Positions 24,477 through 33,612 of a stretch of DNA of 64,000 bases are shown here, piece by piece. This DNA is from Streptomyces massasporeus (GTDB taxonomy: Bacteria; Actinomycetota; Actinomycetes; Streptomycetales; Streptomycetaceae), in the NCBI RefSeq assembly GCF_014648995.1, contig NZ_BMSE01000007.1, positions 186,001-250,000 of the forward strand. The letters run 5' to 3'. Made by a program: the position numbers and the translations under genes. Position 1 is the first letter of the stretch. Every line of letters starts with the position of its first letter. A model generated the notes under the pieces. The model did not search any database. It saw only the letters and a program-made list of their open reading frames with translations, and was not told the origin of the DNA.

Positions 24477-26029
24477 TGCTGGGACCTCCGGTCTCCGGTG
24501 ATCAGGTCGGCGGCCCGCTCGGCGGCGAGCAGCACGGTCACCATCGGGTTGATCGTGGGCATCGTCGGGAACACCGACGCGTCGACGATCCGCACGCCCT
24601 CGAAGCCGCGCAGTCTCAACTCGGGGTCGCAGACGGCCGCCGGGTCGTCCGCCGCGCCCATCCGGCAGGTGCCGGCCGGGTGGTAGACGGTGTGTGCCAC
24701 GCGGCGGCCGTACTCCGACAGGTCGGCGTCGGAGACGACGTCCGGGCCGGGCGCGACCTCGCGGACGAGCCAGTCGCGCAGCGGATCGGTCGCGGCGACC
24801 TCGCGGGCCACCTTGAGGCCGTCGACGATGGTGCGCTCGTCGTGGCCCTCGGGGTCGGTGAAGTACCGGAAGTCCAGGGCCGGGTGCTCGGCGGGGTCGG
24901 CGCTGCGCAGCCACATGCGGCCGGTGGAGCGGGCCCGCGGCACGTTCGGCGTCATGCACACCCCGTGCTGCGGTACGGGGTAGCCCAGGCGTTCGGTGTT
25001 GACGGTGAACGGCACCTGGTAGAAGTGGAACATCAGGTCGGGACGCGGCCGGCCCTTGTCGCGGCGCAGGAACAGGCCGGCGTCGGAGTCCATCGCGGAG
25101 TTGGGCGGCAGCGGGCCGTCGGTCTCCCAGACGATCACGGACTCGGGGTGGTCCAGCAGGTTCTCCCCGACGCCGGGCAGGTCGGCCCGTACGTCGATGC
25201 CCAGGGCGCGCAGGTCGTCGGCCGGGCCGATGCCGGAGAGCATCAGCAGGCGGGGGGTGTCGATGGCGCCGGCGCACAGCAGGAGTTCGCGTTCGGCGCG
25301 CACGGTGGCGGGTTGCCCGTCGGCCCCGCGGACGGCGACCCGGGTCAGCCGCCCCGCGTCGTCGGTGAGCAGCCGGTGCGCCCAGGTCTCCAGGAGGAGC
25401 GTGAGGTTGGGCCGGTCCATGACCGGGTGGAGGTAGGCGACGGACGCGGAGGAGCGCAGGTTGCCCTCCGGCTGGTAGGCCAGCGAGAAGAACCCGGTGC
25501 CGTCGGCGAAGGGTTCGGCGTTGAAGTCGTCGACGACGGGGACGCCGAGGGCCCGGGAGGCCGCGGTGACGAAGTCCTTGGCGATGGGGTTGCGGTCGGC
25601 CTCGGCCACCGGGACGATCTGCGTGAGCAGCCGGTCGCGGTAGGGCAGGATCGTCGCCGGGTCCCAGCCGGAGCAGCCGTGGCTCACCCAGTCGTCGAGG
25701 TCCTGCGGCAGCGGCAGGAAGCTGATCAGGGTGTTGTGCGAGGAGCAGCCGCCGAGCACCCGGGCCCGGGAGTGCAGGATGTGCGAGTTGCCGCGCGGCT
25801 GCTCGACGGTGGTGTAGCCGTAGTCGAACTCCGAGCCGAGCAGGTTGATCCAGTTGCGCAGGCGCAGGATGCGCTCGTCGCCGACATCGCTGGGGCCGCC
25901 CTCGACGACGCAGACGCGGCAGTCGGGGTCCTCGCTGAGCCGGGCGGCGAGCACACAGCCGGCGGTGCCGCCGCCGACGATGACGTAGTCATAGGCGGAC
26001 TCGGCGCCGTGCGCGGGGGTGGTGGCCAT
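24473..26029 (-). CDS. betA: GMC-family choline dehydrogenase-like oxidoreductase
   Basis: 518 residues. N-terminal FAD-binding DYVIVGGGTAGCVLAARLSED, the GMC signature region HSRARVLGGCSSHN, ELLLCAGAIDTPRLLMLSGIG, and C-terminal catalytic-site regions VAHTVYHPAGTCRMG and VFPTMPTINPMVTVLLAAERAADLI. It would oxidise choline to betaine aldehyde. Membership of an operon with a betaine-aldehyde dehydrogenase supports choline over other alcohols. AAAGG lies 6 bases before the ATG. Confidence 0.88.
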   Translation of the reverse strand: MATTPAHGAESAYDYVIVGGGTAGCVLAARLSEDPDCRVCVVEGGPSDVGDERILRLRNWINLLGSEFDYGYTTVEQPRGNSHILHSRARVLGGCSSHNTLISFLPLPQDLDDWVSHGCSGWDPATILPYRDRLLTQIVPVAEADRNPIAKDFVTAASRALGVPVVDDFNAEPFADGTGFFSLAYQPEGNLRSSASVAYLHPVMDRPNLTLLLETWAHRLLTDDAGRLTRVAVRGADGQPATVRAERELLLCAGAIDTPRLLMLSGIGPADDLRALGIDVRADLPGVGENLLDHPESVIVWETDGPLPPNSAMDSDAGLFLRRDKGRPRPDLMFHFYQVPFTVNTERLGYPVPQHGVCMTPNVPRARSTGRMWLRSADPAEHPALDFRYFTDPEGHDERTIVDGLKVAREVAATDPLRDWLVREVAPGPDVVSDADLSEYGRRVAHTVYHPAGTCRMGAADDPAAVCDPELRLRGFEGVRIVDASVFPTMPTINPMVTVLLAAERAADLITGDRRSQQ

Positions 26030-26086
26030 GGGATGCCTTTCTTCGGTGGTCGTCGTGCCACGGGCGGACGGTGGGGGTGTGTCCGG

Positions 26087-27553
26087 TCAGCCCTTGAACC
26101 AGCCGGAGGGGGCGGGGGCGAGGTTCTGGTAGATGTGCTTGGCCTCCTGGTATTCGCGCAGCCCCGTGGGGCCGAGCTCGCGTCCGACGCCGGAGCGGCC
26201 GAAGCCGCCCCACTCGGCCTGCGGTACGTAGGGGTGGAAGTCGTTGATCCACACGGTGCCGTGCCGCAGCCGCTGGGCGACGCGCTGGGCACGGCTCGCA
26301 TCCGAGGTCCACACGCCGCCGGCGAGGCCGTAGCGGGTGTCGTTGGCCAGTTCCACCGCCTCGTCCTCGGTGCGGAAGCGTTCGACGGTGACGACCGGGC
26401 CGAAGACCTCCTCCTGGACGATGCGCATGGACCGGTCGCAGTCGGCGAAGATCGTCGGCAGCAGGAAGAAGCCGCCGGCGAGGGCGGGGTCGTCGGGGCG
26501 GGTGCCTCCGGTGACGAGCCGGGCGCCTTCCTCCTTGGCGACGGCGATGTAGCCCTCGACCTTCTCGCGGTGCTCGGCGGAGCTGAGCGGGCCGCTCTCG
26601 GTGCCCTCCTCCAGGCCGTTGCCGAGCCGGATCGCCCGGGCGCGCTCGGCGTAGGCCTCGACGAACCGGTCGTGCAGGGAGTCCTCGACGAGCAGGCGCG
26701 AACCGGCCGAGCAGACCTGCCCGGAGTGCAGGAAGGCGGCGTCGAGGGCGTAGTCGACGGCGGCGTCGAAGTCGGCGTCGGCGAAGACGATGTTGGGGTT
26801 CTTGCCGCCCAGTTCCAGGGCGATGTTCCGGGGCCCCTCGGCGGCGGCGGCCATGATGGCCCGGCCGGTGTTCAGGCCGCCGGTGAAGGAGACCATGTCG
26901 ACGTCGGGGTGGCCGGTCAGGGCCGCGCCCACGGTCGCCCCGGAGCCGAGCACGAGGTTGGCGACGCCGGGCGGGGCGCCGGCCTCCTCGATGAGCCGGA
27001 TCATGGTGATGGTGGTGAGCGGGGTGGTCTCGCTGGGCTTGAGGACGAAGGTGTTGCCGGCGGCCAGCGCCGGGGCGACCTTCCAGGAGGCCTGGAGCAG
27101 CGGGTAGTTCCACGGGGCGATGAGCGCGCACACGCCGATCGGCTGGTAGACGACCCGGCTGAGGACGTCCGGGCCGACGTCGACGACCCGGCCGCCGTCC
27201 TTGCCTGCGAGTTCGGCGAAGTAGCGGAAGGCGTTCGCCACGTCCTCCACGTCGATCCGGGCCTCGGTGAGCGTCTTGCCGGTGTCGAGCGTCTCGGTGC
27301 GGGCGATGTCCTCGCGGTCGCGCAGCAGCAGGTCGTGGACGCGCATCAGCAGGTCGGCGCGGCGGCGGGAGGGGGCGTTCGCCCAGTCCTCCTCGGCGAA
27401 GGCGCGCCGGGCTGCGCGCACGGCGCGGTCGACGTCGGCGGCGTCGGCCTCGTCGACTGTGGTGACGACCGAGGCGTCGTAGGGGTTGACCACCTCGCGC
27501 CGGCCACCGGCCGCCGCCTGTGTCCACTCGCCGTCGATGTACAGCTCACCCAC
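26087..27553 (-). CDS. betB: Betaine-aldehyde dehydrogenase (ALDH family)
   Basis: 488 residues from the GTG at 27553, chosen because GAAGGAGG lies 6 bases upstream; a longer frame to 27643 lacks a ribosome site. ALDH hallmarks are the NAD site VCALIAPWNYPLLQASWK, ELGGKNPNIVF with the general-base Glu, and SGQVCSAGSRLLV with the catalytic Cys. It oxidises betaine aldehyde to the osmoprotectant glycine betaine. First gene of a three-gene operon with the GMC enzyme and permease. Confidence 0.92.
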   Translation of the reverse strand: MGELYIDGEWTQAAAGGRREVVNPYDASVVTTVDEADAADVDRAVRAARRAFAEEDWANAPSRRRADLLMRVHDLLLRDREDIARTETLDTGKTLTEARIDVEDVANAFRYFAELAGKDGGRVVDVGPDVLSRVVYQPIGVCALIAPWNYPLLQASWKVAPALAAGNTFVLKPSETTPLTTITMIRLIEEAGAPPGVANLVLGSGATVGAALTGHPDVDMVSFTGGLNTGRAIMAAAAEGPRNIALELGGKNPNIVFADADFDAAVDYALDAAFLHSGQVCSAGSRLLVEDSLHDRFVEAYAERARAIRLGNGLEEGTESGPLSSAEHREKVEGYIAVAKEEGARLVTGGTRPDDPALAGGFFLLPTIFADCDRSMRIVQEEVFGPVVTVERFRTEDEAVELANDTRYGLAGGVWTSDASRAQRVAQRLRHGTVWINDFHPYVPQAEWGGFGRSGVGRELGPTGLREYQEAKHIYQNLAPAPSGWFKG

Positions 27554-27936
27554 CGCGGGGCCTCCTTCACGTCCGGCCGGAGCCCGATCGGCTCGACGGT
27601 CAGCAACATGGCCCATCCGGCGGGCGGCGGCCACGGGGCACACCGCCGCGACGGCGTCCGGGCGGCTCAGAGGACCCAGGTGGGCTAGTCGCCCCGCCCC
27701 GGGCGTGCGGCGCCCGAGTGTGCCGGGGCTGACACCCGGATGACGTGCGAGGCATGAGGGATGAATTCTTCCTCTTCACACCAGTACGTCCCTCATCCCG
27801 TGTCCCGTATTTGTCCCTGCTCACCCCCGAATCAACCATTCCTCCCTGTACGGCAGTTGGCCTAGACCCGGAAGTAACATGTCAACCCGGCACCCGGAGC
27901 GCACTGGCGTGCGGTGCCGTATCAGGAGGCACCACC
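27554..27936. other. Divergent intergenic region between betB and the DUF4142 gene
   Basis: 383 bases with no convincing gene. It must hold the betB-operon promoter (minus strand) and the DUF4142 promoter (plus strand). The central part around 27750-27860 is distinctly AT-richer than its flanks, and ATGAGGGA near 27753 is repeated inverted as TCCCTCAT near 27792. I could not settle on -10/-35 boxes. Confidence 0.5.
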
Positions 27937-28680
27937 ATGCGACCGCGACCCCCCGTCAAGGGCCGAGGCGTCTTCAGCGGCACAGGGCTCATCGTCACGT
28001 GCCTGGCGGCGACGCTCGCCGCGCTGGTCTTCCCGCTCTGGTCGTACACGGACCAGCCGGAGCCCGCGCCGACCGTACCGAGCGCCCACACCCTGCAGAC
28101 GAGCCACGGCCCGCTCTCCGCGCTCGACCAGGACTTCCTCACGAAGGTCCGGCTGGCCGGGCTGTGGGAGCTGCCGGCGGGGCGGCAGGCGCAGTCGAAG
28201 GGGACCACGCCGGCCGTCCGGACGGCGGGCCGGCACCTCGTCGAGGGGCACCGGTTCCTGGACGAGCGGGTCCGCGACGTCGCCGCCCGGCTCGGCCTCA
28301 CCCTGCCCGACGAGCCCAGCGAGCAGCAGAAACAATGGCTGGACCGGCTCGATGGGGCACAGGGCGAGGACTACGACCGCGAGTTCGCCACCATCCTGCG
28401 GCTGGCTCACGGCAAGGTGTTCCCGGTCGTCGCCCAGGTCCGCGCGAGCACCCGCAACTCCCTGGTGCGCGAGCTCGCCGACGACGCCAACACGACCGTC
28501 CTCGACCACATCAAGGTTCTGGAGGCCACGGGTTACGTCGACTTCGACGCCGTGGCCCGCGACCTGGCCGGCGGCAGTGCTCCCCCGGCCGCCGACCCGG
28601 GGACGGTCGCGCCGCCGCCTTCGTCACCCTCGCCGGACTACACGCTCCCGCCGCCCGCCTACAGCCCGCCACCGGACTGA
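27937..28680 (+). CDS. DUF4142-type exported or membrane-anchored helical protein
   Basis: 247 residues from the ATG at 27937 (AGGAGG 7 bases upstream). One N-terminal hydrophobic segment (LIVTCLAATLAALVFPLW) is followed by a ferritin-like four-helix DUF4142 core: LSALDQDFLTKVRLAGLWE, VRTAGRHLVEGHRFLDERVRDVA, EDYDREFATILRLAHGKVFPVV. The tail is Pro/Ser-rich (VAPPPSSPSPDYTLPPPAYS). The biochemical role of DUF4142 is unknown; it is usually periplasmic or cell-surface. Confidence 0.85.
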   Translation: MRPRPPVKGRGVFSGTGLIVTCLAATLAALVFPLWSYTDQPEPAPTVPSAHTLQTSHGPLSALDQDFLTKVRLAGLWELPAGRQAQSKGTTPAVRTAGRHLVEGHRFLDERVRDVAARLGLTLPDEPSEQQKQWLDRLDGAQGEDYDREFATILRLAHGKVFPVVAQVRASTRNSLVRELADDANTTVLDHIKVLEATGYVDFDAVARDLAGGSAPPAADPGTVAPPPSSPSPDYTLPPPAYSPPPD

Positions 28681-28766
28681 AACGGAACGTCACGTACCGG
28701 CAACACTCCGTCCGGATTGTGAACGAGGCATGGTGTTTTCGGGACCGTGTCACATACAAACAACAT

Positions 28767-29537
28767 ATGCTCTGGGTTCTTTTCCTGCTGGCGGCCTGGG
28801 CCGTGGCCGGCACGGCGTGCACCCGCCTGTGTCTGGCCGCCGTGCGCGCGGCGGCCGTGGACGCGGGCACCGGCCGGGGGCGTGAACTCACGCTGTACGA
28901 GGCGGCGTTCCTCTCCGGCGGCCCCCGGCGGGTCGCCGACGTGACCCTGGTCGCCATGGCCCGCCAGCGCCGGCTGCTCCTGGCCCACACCGGCTGGGCG
29001 ACGGTCGTCGACCCGCGCGGGCGGGACGAGATGGAGCGGTCGGTGATAGGGGCCATCGGTCCCGAAGGACAGTGCCGTATCGCGCCGGTGCGGGCCACGG
29101 CCGCCGCGGCGGACCCGGTGCGCGGGATCGCCGAGGGGCTGGTGCGCGCGGGGCTCGCGGTGCCGGACAGTGCCCGCACGACGGTCGCCACGGCCGTCCG
29201 GCAGGTGCGCGTCGCGGCCGTCGCCGTCCTCGGGCTGGGCGTGGCCGCGCTGCTGACGCCGCTTCCGCCGGACATGCCCCGGCACCTGGTCGCCCTGTGG
29301 TTCGCGCTGCCGCTCGCCCTGACCCTGAGCTGCCTGGCCGTCGCCCGGATCGAGATCCACCCCTACTCGCGCTGGGCCTCCCCGGCCGGCCAGCGGCTGC
29401 TCGGCGCGCTGACCCACACCGCGGACGGCGCCGCCGACGACCGTACGTACCTCACCTCGGTGGCCGTACGGGGCGTGCGCGCGATCGGCGAACCGGACCT
29501 GCGCGCCGCGTTCGCGCACCGCGAGTCGCACGACTGA
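28767..29537 (+). CDS. TIGR04222-type membrane protein
   Basis: 256 residues from the ATG at 28767. An N-terminal helix (MLWVLFLLAAWAVAGTACT) precedes the characteristic LTLYEAAFLSGGPRRVADVTLVAMARQRRLLLA, then two more helices around residues 150-190. As I recall, this actinobacterial family is often encoded beside DUF692 proteins. Here the only DUF692 gene in the window lies about 6 kb to the left. Function unknown. Confidence 0.8.
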   Translation: MLWVLFLLAAWAVAGTACTRLCLAAVRAAAVDAGTGRGRELTLYEAAFLSGGPRRVADVTLVAMARQRRLLLAHTGWATVVDPRGRDEMERSVIGAIGPEGQCRIAPVRATAAAADPVRGIAEGLVRAGLAVPDSARTTVATAVRQVRVAAVAVLGLGVAALLTPLPPDMPRHLVALWFALPLALTLSCLAVARIEIHPYSRWASPAGQRLLGALTHTADGAADDRTYLTSVAVRGVRAIGEPDLRAAFAHRESHD

Positions 29538-29651
29538 CCGGCCGGGGGCGCTCGGGGGCACGGGGCCCGACACCGGCCGACGGTGCTTGCCTTCCCCTCC
29601 GCCCGCACGAAACATCCCTTTCGTCGCCACCGTGCACCGAAGGGATACGCG

Positions 29652-31259
29652 ATGAGAGCCGCCCTCCTCTACTCGGCCGCCGGGTCCTTGCTGCTGAGCG
29701 CCCTCACCGGGGCCCCGGACGCCGAGGACCGGACGGGCGCGGCCGAGCGGCGCGGCACCGCCGTGGCCGCCGCGCGCGCGAAGGCGGCCGGTGTCGACTT
29801 CGGCCCGTGCCCCGACGCGCAGGACCTGCCGGGCCGCATGCAGTGCGGCACGGTGAGCGTCCCGCTGGACTACGCCCGCCCGGACGGTCGGCAGATCGAG
29901 CTCTCCGTCAGCAGGGCCCAAGCCACGCGGAAGGACCCGCAGAACGACAAGCACACGGTCCTCCGGCAAGGCGCCCTCGTCCACAACCCGGGCGGTCCCG
30001 GTGCCACCGGCCTGTACTTCCCGCTCATCGGCCTGCTCCCCGAGTGGAAGCGGATCGCCGCCGCGTACGACCTCGTCGGCTACGCTCCGCGCGGGGTCGG
30101 CCGTTCGGCACCGCTGTCGTGCAAGGACCCGAAGCAGTTCCTCACCGGGCCCTCGCAGGCGCCGGCCCACCCCTCGGAGGCGTACAAGAGGGAGCGCATC
30201 GCGAAGGCGAAGGCGTACGCGCGGGGTTGCGCCGAGCGGAACGGCGGTGCGCTGCGGCACTACCACTCGCTGAACAACGCCCGCGACCTCGACGTGCTGC
30301 GCGCCGCACTCGGCGAGGAGCGGCTGACCTTCATGGGCTCGTCGTACGGCACCTACTTCGGCGCCCTGTACGCGACGCTGTTCCCCGCGCACGTACGGCG
30401 GATGGTGTTCGACTCGGTGGTCCACCCCGGCCCCGGGCGGATCTGGTACCGCAACAACCTCGCCCAGTCGGCGGCGTTCGAAGACCGCTGGCGGGACGTC
30501 CGGCAGTGGATCGCCCGGCACGACGACGTGTACCGGCTGGGCGCGACGGAGCGGGAGGTGCTGCGCAGTTACGAGCGGGCGAGCGCGAGGCTGGCCGCCG
30601 AGCCGGCGGGCGGGAAGGTCGGGCCGGGGCAGTTGCACGGGGCGTTCTTGCAGGCCGGCTACTACGACGACCAGTGGCCGCACCGCGCGCACGCGCTGTC
30701 GGCGTACCTCAAGGGTGATGCGAAGCCCCTGATCGAGCAGATGGAGCAGCACCCGGAAGCTGCGGCCGAGGCGGAGAACTCCCGCGCGGTCTATGTGACC
30801 GTCGAGTGCAACGACGCCCCCTGGCCCACGGACTGGAAGGTGTGGGACCGGGACAACACCCGGCTCGCACGGGTTGCGCCCTTCGAGACCTGGGACAACG
30901 TGTGGACGAACCTGCCGTGCGCCTACTGGCGGGCGCCCCGGCAGCGGCCGCTCGACGTCGGCGCCGGGCCGGGCGAGCTGCCGCCGACCCTGATCCTGGC
31001 CGCCGAGCGGGACGCCGCCACGCCGTACGACGGCGCCCTCGCACTCCACGACCGCCTGGCGGGCTCGGTGCTGGTGACGGAGCGGGACGCGGGCGCCCAC
31101 GGGCTGGTGGGCGGCCAGAACGCCTGCGTCAACGGGCACCTGGAGGCGTATCTGCTGGAGGGCCGGCTGCCGGGACGCAGCGCGCGGTGCGCCCCGCACG
31201 CCGAGCCGAAGCCGACGGCCCCGGACCGGGCGGCCGGGGCCGGGGGACACATCCGCTGA
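29652..31259 (+). CDS. Secreted alpha/beta-hydrolase, tripeptidyl-aminopeptidase family
   Basis: 535 residues from the ATG at 29652. A Sec-type signal (LLYSAAGSLLLSALTGAP) is followed by the family motif FGPCPDAQDLPGRMQCGTVSVPLDY. The oxyanion region is HNPGGPGATG, the nucleophile is S231 in GSSYGTYFG, and the C-terminal acid and His lie in LAAERDAATPYDGA and GAHGLVGGQNACVN. The Streptomyces Tap/Slp family removes N-terminal tripeptides from extracellular proteins. The stop codon directly abuts the convergent hemQ stop, with no intergenic base. Confidence 0.92.
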   Translation: MRAALLYSAAGSLLLSALTGAPDAEDRTGAAERRGTAVAAARAKAAGVDFGPCPDAQDLPGRMQCGTVSVPLDYARPDGRQIELSVSRAQATRKDPQNDKHTVLRQGALVHNPGGPGATGLYFPLIGLLPEWKRIAAAYDLVGYAPRGVGRSAPLSCKDPKQFLTGPSQAPAHPSEAYKRERIAKAKAYARGCAERNGGALRHYHSLNNARDLDVLRAALGEERLTFMGSSYGTYFGALYATLFPAHVRRMVFDSVVHPGPGRIWYRNNLAQSAAFEDRWRDVRQWIARHDDVYRLGATEREVLRSYERASARLAAEPAGGKVGPGQLHGAFLQAGYYDDQWPHRAHALSAYLKGDAKPLIEQMEQHPEAAAEAENSRAVYVTVECNDAPWPTDWKVWDRDNTRLARVAPFETWDNVWTNLPCAYWRAPRQRPLDVGAGPGELPPTLILAAERDAATPYDGALALHDRLAGSVLVTERDAGAHGLVGGQNACVNGHLEAYLLEGRLPGRSARCAPHAEPKPTAPDRAAGAGGHIR

Positions 31260-32003
31260 TCAGGCCAGAGAGGCGACCAGCTCGGCGATGTCCTTGCGGC
31301 GGCCCGTGTAGAACGGCACCTCCTCGCGGACGTGCATACGGGCCTCCGAGGCGCGCAGGTGACGCATGAGGTCGACGATGCGGTACAGCTCGTCGGCCTC
31401 GAAGGCGAGGAGCCACTCGTAGTCGCCGAGGGAGAACGAGGCGACGGTGTTGGCGCGCACGTCCGGGTAGCCGCGGGCCATCTTGCCGTGGTCGGCGAGC
31501 ATGCGGCGGCGGTCCTCGTCGGGCAGCAGGTACCAGTCGTAGGACCGCACGAAGGGATAGACGCTCACGTAGTTGCGGGGCGTCTCGTCGGCGAGGAACG
31601 CCGGGATGTGCGAGCGGTTGAACTCGGCGGGGCGGTGCAGCGCCATGTTCGACCAGACGGGCTCCAGGGCGCGGCCCAGCTTCGTCCGGCGGAAGAGGTT
31701 GTACGCCTCCTGCAGCGCGTCGCTGGTCTCCGCGTGCCACCAGATCATGAGGTCGGCGTCGGCGCGCAGGCCCGAGACGTCGTAGGTGCCGCGGACGGTC
31801 ACGTCCTTGGCGGCGAGCTGGTCGAACAGCTCCTGGACCTCGTCGGCGTACCCGGCGCGGTCCTCGGGGAGGACGTCCTTCAGCTTGAAGACGGACCAGA
31901 GCGTGTAACGGATGACCTCGTTGAGGTCCTTGGCCAGCTTGCCCTTGTTCGCGATGCGGTCGGGCGCGGCGCTGGAGGCCGTGGTGGAGGCGTCGTCACT
32001 CAT
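31260..32003 (-). CDS. hemQ: Coproheme decarboxylase (chlorite-dismutase-like)
   Basis: 247 residues from the ATG at 32003 (a second ATG 9 bases upstream is possible). Actinobacterial HemQ features: VIRYTLWSVFKL, YVSVYPFVRSYDWYLLP with the catalytic-type Tyr, GKMARGYPDVRANTVASFSLGDYEWLLAFE with the heme-side His/Asp region. It performs the last step of the coproporphyrin-dependent heme pathway, converting coproheme to heme b. It follows hemY with a 5-base gap on the same strand, giving a hemY-hemQ operon. Confidence 0.95.
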   Translation of the reverse strand: MSDDASTTASSAAPDRIANKGKLAKDLNEVIRYTLWSVFKLKDVLPEDRAGYADEVQELFDQLAAKDVTVRGTYDVSGLRADADLMIWWHAETSDALQEAYNLFRRTKLGRALEPVWSNMALHRPAEFNRSHIPAFLADETPRNYVSVYPFVRSYDWYLLPDEDRRRMLADHGKMARGYPDVRANTVASFSLGDYEWLLAFEADELYRIVDLMRHLRASEARMHVREEVPFYTGRRKDIAELVASLA

Positions 32004-32008
32004 GCCTC

Positions 32009-33454
32009 TCATTCTCCCGCTCCGCCGTGCAGGCTCTGCACCGGGTGGGCGGTGAGCTCCTCCACACCGCCCGCGTCGCCGTGGATCTGGTCCACGGCCG
32101 CGTACGCACTGGCGATGCAGGCCGGGATGCCGACGCCGTCGTACGGGGCGCCGCAGACGGCGAGGCCGGGGAGCCGGGCGATGTGCTCGCGGATGCGGGC
32201 GACGCGGGCGTGATGGCCGACGGGGTACTGGGGCAGGCCGCCGTCCCAGCGGGTGACCCGGGTGGCGACGGGCGTGGCGTCCAGGCCGGTCGCCGCCTTC
32301 AGGTCGTGCCGGGAGACCTCGACCAGCTCGCGGTCGTCGCGCTGGAGGATCTCCGTCTCGCCGTACCGTCCGACGGAGGTGCGCAGGACGACCAGGTCCG
32401 GGTTGTCGTCGGCGATCCAGCCCCATTTCTGCGAGGCGAACGTGGACGCCTTGATGGTGCGCCCGTCGACCGGCGGCACGAGGAAGCCGCTGCCGTCGGG
32501 CAGGGCCGTCTCGTCGCGGCGGTAGGCGAGGGTGACCAGGGCCATGGAGGCGTACTCGACGGCGTCGAGCTCGGCGGCGGCCCCGGGGGTCTCGGCGCGC
32601 AGCAGCCGGGCGGCGACCGGAGCGGGGGCGGCGACGACCACGGCGTCCGCGCGCCACTCGCGCTCACCGGAGCCGACCTGCCAGCCGCCCTCGGGCGTGC
32701 GACGCAGCTCCGTCACCGGCGTCCGGGTGAGGATCTCGCCCCCGCGTGCCCGGACCGAGTCGGCCACCGCGAGGGGCAGGGTGCCGATGCCGCCCCGGAT
32801 GCCCATGAACACCGGGCCGGTCTGCTGCGCGGCGGCCGCCTTGGCCTGGAGCTCGCGGACCCCTTCCGTCAGGGAGGTGTGGGTCCGGGCCACCTGGAAG
32901 AGCTGCGGGACGGCCGAACGCATGGAGATGCGGTACGCGTCGCCCGCGTACACCCCGCCCAGCATGGGCTCCAGCAGGCGGTCGACGACCTCGCGGCCGA
33001 GGCGCTCCGCCACGTACTCCCCCACCGCCACGTCGTCGCCGACCTCGGTGCGGGGCAGCTCGGCGTCCCGCTCGATGCGGGCGAGGCCCTCCTCGGACAG
33101 CACACCGGCCAGGGCCGACGCGGTGCCGGGCACGCCCATCACATGCCCCTTGGGGAAGGGGCGCAGGGTGCCGCGGGTCCAGAGCGAGGCCGTGGCGGTC
33201 GCGGGGGGCTGCAGGCGGTCGGCGAGGCCCACCGCGCGTGCCAGCGCCACCGCCTCGGGGCGGCGGGCCAGCATCGACTCGGCGCCGAGGTCCACGCGCG
33301 CACCCGCGACCTCCCCGGGCAGCAGCTTGCCGCCGACCCGGTCGGACGCCTCCAGCACGGTCACCCGCGCCCCGCGCTCCAGCAGCCGGTGTGCGGCGGC
33401 CAGTCCCGCGATGCCCGCCCCGATGACGACGACCTGCCCTTGAACTTCGCGCAT
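32009..33454 (-). CDS. hemY: Coproporphyrinogen III / protoporphyrinogen oxidase
   Basis: 481 residues. FAD-binding VVVIGAGIAGLAAAHRLLERGARVTVLEASDRVGGKL in substance, LGAESMLARRPEAVALARAVGL, and the C-terminal FAD contact LAVCGAPYDGVGIPACIASAYAAVDQI. In actinobacteria with HemQ this oxygen-dependent enzyme (also called CgoX) oxidises coproporphyrinogen to coproporphyrin. HemE is encoded about 3 kb away and HemQ immediately downstream; no ferrochelatase gene is in the window. Confidence 0.95.
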   Translation of the reverse strand: MREVQGQVVVIGAGIAGLAAAHRLLERGARVTVLEASDRVGGKLLPGEVAGARVDLGAESMLARRPEAVALARAVGLADRLQPPATATASLWTRGTLRPFPKGHVMGVPGTASALAGVLSEEGLARIERDAELPRTEVGDDVAVGEYVAERLGREVVDRLLEPMLGGVYAGDAYRISMRSAVPQLFQVARTHTSLTEGVRELQAKAAAAQQTGPVFMGIRGGIGTLPLAVADSVRARGGEILTRTPVTELRRTPEGGWQVGSGEREWRADAVVVAAPAPVAARLLRAETPGAAAELDAVEYASMALVTLAYRRDETALPDGSGFLVPPVDGRTIKASTFASQKWGWIADDNPDLVVLRTSVGRYGETEILQRDDRELVEVSRHDLKAATGLDATPVATRVTRWDGGLPQYPVGHHARVARIREHIARLPGLAVCGAPYDGVGIPACIASAYAAVDQIHGDAGGVEELTAHPVQSLHGGAGE

Positions 33455-33612
33455 GCCCCCAGCCTCTCAGACCCCACCGACAGCGCCGCCGCGCCCCGGT
33501 GTCCGCCACGAGTCCCGACCGTGACCGCATCGGAACCGTCCCGGACCAAACGATCGGCGCCGTCCGGGCGTCGAAGAAGCGTCAGCAGAATCGACCCCCG
33601 GGGGATGCCCGC

